Part shown: positions 43,901-55,900 of the stretch, in pieces
Numbering within the stretch: position 1 is the stretch's first letter
Layout of the letters: the number at the start of each line of letters is the position of its first letter
Assembly (NCBI GenBank): GCA_010645155.1
Contig: JAAGOF010000041.1
Coordinates: 974,097 to 1,038,096 of the forward strand
Length of the DNA: 64,000 nt
Reading direction: 5' to 3'
Source of the DNA: Tigriopus japonicus
Lineage: Eukaryota; Arthropoda; Copepoda; Harpacticoida; Harpacticidae
Program-made: the position numbers and the translations under genes
The notes under the pieces: model-generated
The model's input: the letters and a program-made list of their open reading frames with translations, nothing else
Told to the model about the DNA's origin: nothing
The model's database searches: none

Positions 43901-46900
43901 CAACTGCTTTGGTCAAACAAGAGCAATGAATGATGCATTTAGGCACTTGGCACCCCTGCTACCAGACTATTGAAGCATGTTCAAAACAAATCTCCACTGA
44001 CTGTTTGGAAGTGACGTTTCTCTGTTAGCCCTCTAGTCATAACAAAATTTTGACTGTAATCCAGATCATTAGTGATGGGTCTCAAAAATGATGCCATTTT
44101 TGACTACGGACTATTTCCTCTAGTAGAAAGTGTGAGTCAGCTGCCATTTGCAATCACCTGAAAAGTTTTCTGAAATGTACATACGCAGAAAGGAAAAGTA
44201 GATCCATTTTGACAATCCAGTGTCCTTCATTTCTGAGTGCAGATATGTGATGTTCTGAATATAAAACAGGGCTAATAAAACGTCTACATTCCGTTTTTTA
44301 CAAGAGTATTCTTTTAATGTTTCTCCTCTAAAATGACTCAAACAGAACAATGATATACTTCTATTTATATCCCATTTTTCGACTTTTAGGGGTTGTACTA
44401 GCGTGCCGACGACTTATTTCAAAAAGGAGGACCATGAGAACATTTAACAGTTTGCGATGGTTATTCAATGAATCTGAATCTTGGATTTTTACAGAAATCA
44501 GTGTTCAATATTTCTTTTTGTCCATTCTTGAATATCCTTTGATGTGTCATGTGTCATCATAATGACGATATTTTGCAAAGGTGTGCATTTGAAATTTGTT
44601 ATCTTAACTATACTAAATGCCTTAAAACTCCTAAAACCACTAATTACTATAGTTTTTGGGATAATTTAAAATGCACACCTTAACAAAATCTCTCCATTAT
44701 GATACTCTGACATTGACAAATGACGTTGAAAGTCTTGAAACACATTCATACAGCAAAGCTAATCACTGACACATCAAAGGATATTCAATAATGGACAAAT
44801 TGGATGTATTGAACACTGATTTCTGTAAAAATCCAAGATTCAGATTCATTGAAAAACCATCGCAAACTGTTAAATGCTCTCATGTTCCTCCTTTTTGAAA
44901 TAAGTCGTCGGCACGCTTGAACAACTCCTAAAAGTAGTCGAAAAATGGTTATAATCAAACGCTGATGTTGTGAAGTTTGGCTTCTTGGGTGTGAACACGT
45001 CTTATGATTTCACTTTATTCTTGAGAGCTCAAAACATTCTCATTTTTATTACAGTTGCAAATTATGATCTCCAAACGGGTTTGCGAGTTTCAAAACAATC
45101 ATTACAAAAAATAGCGACCCTCTACAGCTATCACATTATATTTCAAAATTTATAGAAGTTGCAACATTGAAACCTACCATTTTATCATGCATTGTAGTTT
45201 TTTTCTTATTTTTAGACCACCAATTGGTTGTCTTCAATACCACACAAGTCTTGTAGGAGAAATTAAGACGTTTAACTTCGACACGAACACCGGCCACTTA
45301 GCAAATCAAAGGTTTGAAGCAAGAACTTGAAATACTACAATAACAAGGGATGCAGATTTCTGACATACATTTTGTTGCGCTATAAAAAGTAGTTTTTGCA
45401 ATGTGATATATATGTTCGTTTATTCAATATTTTTTGGGCTGGTTTTGTATTTTTTATCGTGATTTTTCGATTTATATGCCATTTTTATTAAATGGATCTA
45501 CGAGACTTTTTTGTCTTGAACAAAACGGGACAAAAAGCAAACTTTCGAACTAATAAATACGAACTCCAAGATTTTCCAGCAAGACCAAAAAAAAATTGGA
45601 CAAAGAAAATGAGACTGTAAATTTTCGCCTCTTTGTACTACCTTTGGCTTCTTTCGGAAGTCTGCACCCCTACTGCTTGCTCTTGAACAATCTACTTTGA
45701 TTCATTTTTAAGGAAGCAAAATCAACTTACTGTTTCAGGTATTCTGCATGCATACGACAAGCTATGGATCATTGTTGTGTGGAATTCCGAGTATGTCCAG
45801 TAATGGGTGCTTTTTCCTTGGATGATACAAAATCTGAAACAGAATCTACTTGCTTGGAAAATGGAGTAAGGGATGTGGACTATGTTGTCATTGCCGGTGA
45901 GTGGGCAGACCCATGTCAAAAACTTTTTTAGGGCTTGGGCAATCTTATTTTTTTACCAAAAAATGCTATTTTTTGGCCATAAGTATATCAAATTTTGACA
46001 GTAAATAACATTTGCCAAAAATTGTCCCATTTATTCTAAAAAAAATTAAATAGTATTTCCACTAAATTTCAACCTTGAGGGCTAAAATACGCCAAAATTG
46101 GAGTTTGATGCGCTAGCATAATATATTGGAAAAGAACTCAAACCTTTTTATTCAGGTTTTCCCTTGTCTATTCCAAGAACCATTATACTAGAGGACGAAT
46201 TTCAGAGCAGTGTCCATGACGTCATCAGTACACCTTGCGTTGGATCATCACTTTAATACTAGGTTGAGGGAACATCAACATTCATTTGCGAGGAAAAGAG
46301 AAGTCAGTCAGGGACGCTGAAATAACGGTAGTAATAAGGGAAAACTTCAGCGAAGGACCTAAACGCCGTTCATGATGATATTATCATCGCAGGGGCCACA
46401 CTGCAAGAGCATGACGTCGCTTTAAAAACCTTCTTAGACAGAGTTAAGGAGAAGAATATGACCTTAAATCCAAACAAATGCATTTTCCGGGAAGCGGAAA
46501 TTCCATTTTGGGACATGAAAATAACTGCAGAGGAAGTAAAGCCTGACCCAGAAAAGGTGCAACTCCTGAGAGATGCATCAACCCCGAAGTCAAAGGAGGA
46601 GCTCATTTCGTTCTTATGTATGGCAAGGTAGAACGCCGACTTCATCCCATTTATAGCCAGAGAGACCCCAAACCTTTGTGCCCTCACACACAAACATGCT
46701 AAGTTTGCGTGGACCAAAGTTCATCAGAGAATTCAAGAAACTGACACAATCCCTCCACGGCGCAGCTTGCTTGACATTCTTTGACACTGCCTTGCCAACT
46801 TTTCTCTTTGTGGATGCGCACAAAGATGGCCTTTGTGCGGTATTATGCCAAGGGGACTCCATATCCGAAATCAAAACAGTGGCCGTATCATCAAGAGCCA

Positions 46901-49900
46901 CAACATCTGTAGAAAAGAGGTATCCTCAGATAGATTTGGAAGCAATGGCTGTCGACTTTGGACTTCGGAAAATGAGAATATACCTCGTTGGACACCCAGA
47001 TGTCACCATCATCACAGACCATAAACCACTCATCCCAATATTCCGGGGGACAAGACCAGGATCAATCCGGTCTGAGAGAGTGATCCTCCGGCATCAAGAT
47101 ATATCCTACAAAATAGTGTGGAAGCCGGGAAAGTCTAACCCGGCCGACTTTTTTAGTAGAAATCCCATCCCTCTGCACTAACTGCCCAAAGAAGAGAGGG
47201 AGCAAACGCAAGAAATGGAAAAGGTTATTTACCTGTATCATATACATTATATACATTACAAATGTCTTTTAGATAAAACGTTCAACATACCCCCAGCCTT
47301 CTCTCAGCAGACCTAGTGACACACTTTCAGAGCGTGTCGGTGAGCACGACGACAAAGCTCATTCATGTCAGGCTGGAGGTTGCGTTGGTTGTACTAGACG
47401 CCACTCAAACATGTTGTTACAATCTATTCATTTCTTTTCATAAGCTAAGCTCATTAGATTAGATTTTGAAAAATGATTTGAAATTTTGAAGTTATTGCAA
47501 GATTTACTTGAATCAATAGTCTATTCTAATAATGTTTTTTTTGCCCATGTCAACCCCGGTTTAGTTTGAGAAATCTCCATGTGGTGTCAGTGTTTGTTCG
47601 TTTGACAGCGTGACCACTCGTCTGAAAGGTTCAATGAGAAGGGCAACATTTCTTATCTTCTTTAAAAAGGAAATTGTTTTCTTTTTGTCTTCTTTTAACT
47701 CAATATTTTAAGCAAGTATTTGAAAGTGGTCTTTGAACTATTCTTGGAGAGGGTTGTTCAATGTTGGACATAAGTGGTCAATTTTGGTTAGGAACCAACC
47801 CTAATCAGTTTGGTCACCTGAAGAAATATGGGACCATGGTGAATTGAGCTTCCAAGAAGATGTCACTCAAAAACCTTGTGGATTTACCTCTCGTTCTGGT
47901 CGTCTTGCCATCTCCAAGTGTCACATTTTAGTGTCTAAGTGCACAAAGAGATCCAGTTGTGCTGATTGTGAAAGAAAATTTAGATGGGTTGTGTGTGGCC
48001 CTTCAAAGAAAAAGAGGGCTTGACTTCATCTTTCTTTCTTTCTTTGAATCCAAGACCATCCTATTCTCCATTGATGTATGGACGGCAGTTAAAGTCACCA
48101 GCATGCTACATAGACGCCGACACGACAGCTGACTCAGGCCAGCCAAGCCATCCCTCTACTTTCACTCACTGTCTTGACTGTCAGGGTTGTTAGAGAGGTC
48201 GTTGCAATACAAACTTATGTAGAACCGAGTTGAACTGATGGATACAAGTTTGAGATGAACGAATGATTGCAGGAAGGAGCTGTCCCTCCAGAGTGATTTG
48301 AAGCCATGAACTTAATTTCACGTAGTTGTGGCTCTGTTTTTTGATCTAGATTAGGGAGGCAACGAAATTTGTGTTCAATTTAGGGTCCATACCACCTTTG
48401 GCAGTCCTCTTTAGATTTCAGTTTCTGACCTGTCTGAAGCCTTTACTCAGACTTAATATTCTTATAACCTTCAACAAGGGTGATTGAACATGCTCAAAAT
48501 GGCATGGCCTTTATCTAATGTATTGGCAGATCACTTGTATTTGAATACTTCACATCTACAACACACATATTGTGACCCAATGGCATGGCTTTACGTCCAC
48601 TATTTCTGGCAAACCTAAAGTCGGTTGTCGTGTCGGCGTCTATGTAGCATGCTAATGACTCCGACTGCCGTCCATACCGTTGATGAGAACTACTCAAAGT
48701 CAATTGTGTCACTTATGTGCTTGTTCAACATGCTTTTAAGTCTTCCATCTTACTCTCAGATCATTCAATGGATAGATGGATGGACAAGAAATGGATCGTT
48801 GGATTCGTAAAAAGGTTCAGGGAATATTGGTATTCTCTTGTCACTTGATGTGGTGTGGTGATTCTTGATGTGTCACTTGATGTAACTTTGGTGTGGTGAT
48901 TCAACATGAAAATGAATGGGAAAAAGCAATGGGATCATCACCAGTTATACAAGAACAAGCATGAGGAATTGAAGTGGCAACTGTCAGATACAGAGACAGA
49001 CTACTTCTGGCTGAAGGCTCACAACTTTGAGAAAGATCAATTATGAGAAGACCAATCAACACAAGACATCAATGGTTAACCAACCGCAAGAGAGCACCTT
49101 CATGCATAGATTAGACTACATCCACAAAGATGCTAAAATTTGCAGATGATTTGAAGATCATCAGGATTATCTTGCAACCTCAAGACAAGATGAGTCCAAA
49201 GTGCCTTGAACTCAGCTGAAAAATGGGCCTTGACAAGGACATCTCCAAAGAAGGACGGCGACCCTGACGCCGAAACGACAGCTGACTTGCAAGAACAGGC
49301 ATCAGTTTGTCTTGAAGAGCAACATAGGTGGACCGCGTTTTCTGGCAATGGTTCGTGAATTGGACCTGTAACCGGTGTTGCGGCGTGTCCCTGTCAATAG
49401 TCTTCAGGTGTGCGGCCCCTAAGTGTCGTTTAAGCTACACGCTGCCCAAAGTTAGGCTCCGGCCATCTGAGACCCCAATCAAGCCCATCAATTTCAAGCA
49501 AGACTTGAAATTCCTGGAGATCCAATTTTGTTCAATCAATGGACAAAAGCTATCCCCCAAACAACTAGAACCCAACAAAACATGCCGGTGTGAGATCCCT
49601 TCATTTAAATGACCTCAATTTGGGATTGAGATCCAAGACATCTCAATGTCTATAAAAAGACCAAAACGACTTGAAATCAGACTGGATGAATGGGGTGGAC
49701 GGACTCAAAGTGAAGAAAAGATTTTTAAAGTCCCCAGCCAATGAAAAAGAATGGCCAGGGGCAAAGCTCAATCTAAACGGGAAGAATATGAAAGTAAAAT
49801 AATTGCTTGATGGAGAAAGAGCAATGGAACCATGCTTGCTTGGTTGTCAATGTTCTTGCTGGACCCCCAACAATCTTCCTGATGACATTTTCATATACAT

Positions 49901-52900
49901 GCCAAAGTGCATTTTAAGGACTTGGTCCAAGAAAGAACAACTGTGATGACATGTGACGAAATTTATGTGAAACTAATCCAAGTCTGAGGTGCTTTTCATC
50001 TCCAATCAGTGAACCATTGTGCTCAAAATCCAACTAAAAGTTGTTGAAAAAATGTTATGTTTTCCCATTTCTTGTTACTCGACCCTTTTGAGGATATGGT
50101 GGCTCAATATCCAGTGATAAATTGTACCCAAGTCCATCAAAAAAACTAATGTGATCTTAGTGCACAAGGGTTTTGACCATTATTGCTGATCCAGCAATTC
50201 AGGCCGTTTAATTCAGAAGTCTCGTTGGTTTAAAATGATCAAGGTCAAGGAACACAATGACCAGGTTTTACACCTCAAACTATGCAGGTTTGACAAAGAC
50301 ACTTCAAAATTCAAGACACTTCACTTCAAAGACACTTCAAGAATTTGCTTATGGCTTGTTAACAACAGATGAGGTTCAATATGTGTTTATGGGTAAAAGT
50401 CATTTCAACAAATTTAAAGGTACATTTTGGGACTTCACGCAGCTTTCATGTGCAATTTGTTACATCTCTTGAAGACATTTGCTGGAATCCGATGAATTGA
50501 CAACTATGATATCTTTGGTGAAATTTTCCAATATGAACTACAAAGATGTGATGGAAATATTGGATTAATTTCAACATCAGAAAAATTTAAAGAAAGCTAG
50601 AGTGGCCACGCGTACTAACGCGTTCTTAAAAGTGCCGAGTGTAAGTGCTTCCCCAGACGGCGTAGGTTCGAATTCTGTTGGGGATCGGATTGAAGCTGTC
50701 GGGAGAAATCCTTCAATTTACAGGGAATCGCATTCCTTGTAGCGGTAATAAAAAATCCGCAAAAAAAAAGTCATCAAGAGCTTTTGAAGTGGAAAACATT
50801 TGGGAATTTTGAACCTTCACAACATCTTCAGAACCTGGAAGTGCTATAATGTGTTGTATTATTTGGCCGGATTCGTTGTGCTTTATTACGTGGCCGAATT
50901 ATTTGCTAAATTCATGTACATATGAACAAACCACTTGTCAACACTGCAAAGATCTCTTATTCAAAGGGAAAGAATCCCTCGTGTCTGATTTTGCCGTTGA
51001 ATCCAAGGACTTTGAAAATGAAGACCGAATAAAAATCATGAAGCAAGTGAGTTTTGGGGGGCTTTTGTGGCTTACAGATGTGTTTTAGATGTTATGTTTT
51101 GGTTATATGCACAATTGGGGATTATACGATGACGCTTTGAACAAAAAAACGGACCAAGAAGAGTTCTTCATTCTCGTCATCCCAGTGATGTTTTTGCCGA
51201 ATCAGAGATGCAGGAGGAGGTTTGAGTGATCTCTTCAAAAATCTTATCGCGGGCGGATGAAAGAAGAGAAAAGGCTTGTTTGGCAACAGTGGGTGGCTCG
51301 TGAGAATTTGGGCAGTTTAAGGGTTTTCGCAATTTACAGACCGCCCTTGTGAATTAGATGCCATGAAAAATGTCGAATTGCAAGTTTGAACACCTTTGGT
51401 TAGGATTTTGGAAAAAATGCACACTTTCTTTGCTCGTTCTTGCACGAGAAAATTCTCAACAAAAGGCCACTTTTTTGGGTAAGTACAAGTGTAGGTGATG
51501 TTATAAGCACTGATTTGTATTGTAAAGCTCCAAAATCATCAAGGTACCAAACAAAATGCCGTTTTTTGTACGTGTTTCTCTTCAATATCAAAGGTCTTTT
51601 TTAAGGGCTTGCCATTTTTTAATAATAGAATAATTTTGCAAATTCTTACAAAATCGAGAGTCAAAATGTCCAAACTTGTAATTCGACATTTTTTGTAGCA
51701 TCTAAGTCATAAGGGCGGTCTGTAAAACGCGAAAACCCTTGCACTGACCAAAATCTTACATTGACGAACAAGCCCTTCTCTCTTTCAGAAAGCTCTACTT
51801 TCATCCGCCCGCGATAAGATTTTTGAAGCGATCACTTAAACCTCTCCCTGCATGCCCCATTGCGTTACTGTACTAAAATGAGCTCGAAACCCATGCTGTC
51901 CAGAGGGAATTAAATCATGGACTTCCAAATAATCTACAAGCTTGGACTTCATAATCTTCTCAAAAACCTTTGCAACACTGGAGGTTAGAGAAATGGGCCT
52001 ATAATTACTAGGGAGTGACTTATCTCCGCCCTTAAAAATTGGAACGACATGAGCTACTTTTAGAGAAGAGGGAAACTTGCCCTGATCTAAGATGCAACGC
52101 ATCAAGTAGGAGAAAACTGGGGCAAGAATATGTGAGCATTTCATCAGAAACTGAGATGTCACACCATCATGTCCAGGAGAACTCGAGAGCTTTAAGCTCT
52201 TGATGGCCTCAAATGCATCTTGATCTGTGACTACCAGATCCTCCAACTGATTATCCTGACTATCAATGCCAGTCTCATCAACAACATTGCTACACTCATG
52301 GTCTACCCTTTTTGGAATTGAAAATACACTTGAGAACTGATCTCCAAGCATATTGGCCATAACCTCACTATCATTGACGGTTTTACCGCCGACCTCAATA
52401 GGTCCTAAAGGATGCTTCATTTTTCTCTTTGAATTTGCAAACGAGAAAAACGCCTTTGGATTAATCTTAACCTCCTGGATCACTCTACTTTCCTTCTCTA
52501 ACTGATCGGAATCAATGGAGGCCCTAATCTTTGATTGGACCACATCCAATTTGCATTGGAGGCTGGCTACAGCAAATGGATTTGAAGCACGTCGAAGTCT
52601 ATTTGAAATCTGACAACTCCTTTTGAACAATTTCTTTCTATACTTTGAAATTCTAGACAATGGCCCACCTTTTGGCGCCGTTTCTGGAATACACAGAGAC
52701 AAACAAACCTCCTGAAAAGTGGAAATCAGCCTATTTATGGCGTCATCTATGGATGCTTCCTGCTTCAGAATGGAAGTCAAGTCCAACTCTTCCAATCTTT
52801 CAACAATAAGGGGCCAGTGTTCCTCTTTGAACTTGAACCTTGCCAGACCCATCTTTTGTGCAGGTTTAACTCTAGAGCTCGCCAGCTTTTGAGTAATGGT

Positions 52901-55900
52901 CGACCCTATCTCAAGAATGTGATGAGCTGAAAGACTACATTGGGCAACGTGGACATATTGGATCAGATCAGGGTCATTGGAAAATTTAGTCCAGGACACT
53001 CTCTGCTCTGGTTGCAACACCAACGTGTTGAGAGAGATTACGCAAGATCGCAAACTCTTCTAATTTTTCGACCTTTGGTTAGGATTTTGGAAAAATATGC
53101 ACACTTTATTTGCTGGTTCTTGCATGAGAAAATTCACAACAAAAGGTCACTGTTTATTGTTAGTACAAGTGTAAGTGATGTTACAAGAACTGATATGCAT
53201 CGTCAAATTTAAAAACTATCAAGGTAACAAACAAAATGCCGTGTTGTGTGCCTGTTTCTCCTCAATAGCAATGGTCTTTTTCAGTGCTTGCTATTTTTTG
53301 ATTAAAAGAATAAATTTTGCATTTTCTTGCAAAACAGAGTGTTTTGCATAAATATGTCCAAACTCGCCATTCGACATTTTTCATAGCGTCTAAGTCATAA
53401 AGGGTGTGTGTAAAATGCGAAAACCCTTGCACTGACCAAATTCTTTCCTTGTCGAACAAGCCTTTTCTCTTCTTTTATCCGCCCGCGGTAAGATTTTTGA
53501 AGAGATCACTCAAACCTCTCCTGCATCTCTAATTGGTTTTGAAAATTACCTCTTCTTGCACCAATAACGCTTCTCTTTGAGAATAGTTGTGTTCCAATGG
53601 TCATTTATTCTAAAGCACATTCCAGAAATTGTAAGATAGATTTTCAATTTGCTTGGAAAGAACTTTGCCAATGATAGTTAAAGCTAACGCCAGATCATAA
53701 GCAAAACTCGGAAAATTACTGTCAGTAGCTTGAAAAAGCACCAATTGTGCAATTTTTAGTGAGTTTCGTTGGATTAGGTTGTTGTCAATAATTGTTGTCT
53801 TTGTTAACTACACATTTAATAAATGTTTCTCTCCTTTTTTCGTTACTAAACACTATAAATTGTGTTGACCTCTTCTTGCAAAATGCGATTGATGCGTCGC
53901 ACTCTAGTTATAACGTACTCCACGGGCTTGAATAGTGGAATGACCTTCAATATGAATAAATGTAGATGATGATGAGGTTTGGAAAGAGGCCAAAAACCAC
54001 TCCCAAGTATATCCTGAAAAGCCAGGAACTTGAGAGTGCAGACATGGAAGCAGACCATTATATTTGATCGTAACATAAAATTCTGTGAACACTGTGCTGA
54101 TATCGTCCTGCGGGCGAGTAGAATGATGGGGCTCCAGGGACGCACTTTCACCATGAGGGACAAGAAAATTATAACTCGACTGTACAAAGTGGATGTTAGG
54201 CTTATACTAGAGTATAACATGACTCTTTGCTCTCCTTAATTAAAATACAACCATTCACTTGAACTCACGTCATTTCTCTGGTTATTTGCCATTTTTAAAA
54301 TGTTGTCATGTTCCACCATTCACTCAAAAACGAATGTTATTAGTGAAAATGATCAAAATTTATTGAATCAAAGGCATTCATCGCATGTCCTAAATTGCTG
54401 GTGTCGGCCCCAAGCTGTAGGTCCTTCGACCTTGAAATGAATCCTTCGTAGAGTCATCCTTGTTTATTCTCACTTTGACATTTTTTGTTGGTCATTTTGA
54501 CAATTTTTGTTGGTCATTTTGACAATTTTTGTTGGTCATTTTGTCATTTTTTTATTTTTAAATCTTGATTTTGAAGATTTGAAAAGTTTTGACAAAAAAG
54601 TTGCCTTCGTGATAATTTTTGCAAGTGAGGGTGGGGGGATAATTTTTTATGACTTTTATCGAAATTTTCATCATTTTCCTAAATTTGAAGTACTTCAACA
54701 ATTTCAGTTTTGATTTTTTAAATTCAACCCTTTCGGATTGTTTTTCACTTTTCCAAGGGGTATTTGTCTTTTTTTCACTGTTTCTCCAAATCATTCTGAA
54801 ACTTTTCTGAAACAAAAGCACTGAATTTCTGGAGTGGGAGGCAAACGATGAGAATTACAATTTTCTGTCTGATTAATTCAATTGCGTTCTTCTGCAAACG
54901 AGACCAGGGATCTATGTTACGAAACGTTCGCCAAAAAATGTCCCATGTCCAACTGGACTGTCCAGTCGAACTTTGGATGGTTTAATGTCAATGTCACATA
55001 ACTTTTGTACGCACTTCTCCGGACTGGACCTTCGCCGAATGTGACCAACCTACCCTGAAAACAACGTGACCAACTTTTCAAGATCAAAAAGAGCCAAGAT
55101 TGCTTGTACATCAAATATAGAGCTTAGATGTGAACTATTACGGAGAGGGTGGGCATTAACAGGCTTAGATATTAAAACCACAAGAAAGTTATGTACCATG
55201 ATGAATTAAACTGATGAAAAATAAAAAAGGCAAATAAATTTGGTCATCCTGCACACAAGCGAGCCATTGTTGCCATATTTGAGGAATGGTTTTAGTTTGA
55301 AGATTTAAAAGTTTTTCGACAAGAACTAGGACACATTATTTCTCAAAAAAAACTACAAAAAGGATTTTTGACATCAATTTGAGAAGCCCTGCACATATTT
55401 CAGGCCCAAATCAATTTTGCACCACCGAAAAGTTTTTTCAATGGATTACTTACACAACTTTGTTTACTTAAACTTTCGTTTACGTATCATTAGGACGTGA
55501 AAAAATGTTTGCAAAATAGTGTCAACGTATCCAAAATATATTTTATTCAAAAGCCCTAGATATTTGCTAGAAATCTGAAAAAAAACAGGATAATTAAGGA
55601 ATATTGATTGACAACGCCATTATTTGGTACTTTTGTACCAAAATTTTGCCATTATTTTGGTACTTTTTGTGATTTTTGGAAAAAGTCGACTCAAAAAGTG
55701 AAAACTTATGTCAGATCCGCCCTTTTCTCATCACCTAAGATTTCAAATCCTAAATCTCAAATGAAAAGTGTTAATAATTCGAGATTATCTGTACAGTATT
55801 TTGAAAAAAATGAAATTTTCATTCTTTTCTTGAGATTGTGAAAAGTGTCCGATTTCGCGTTCTTTTATTTTGATGAAAATTAATTTTGCGAAAAACGCCA

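Noticed and set aside
53846..54220. 124-codon minus-strand open frame
   Set aside because: The plus strand of the same stretch matches the end of a LINE reverse transcriptase, so the minus frame is a shadow.
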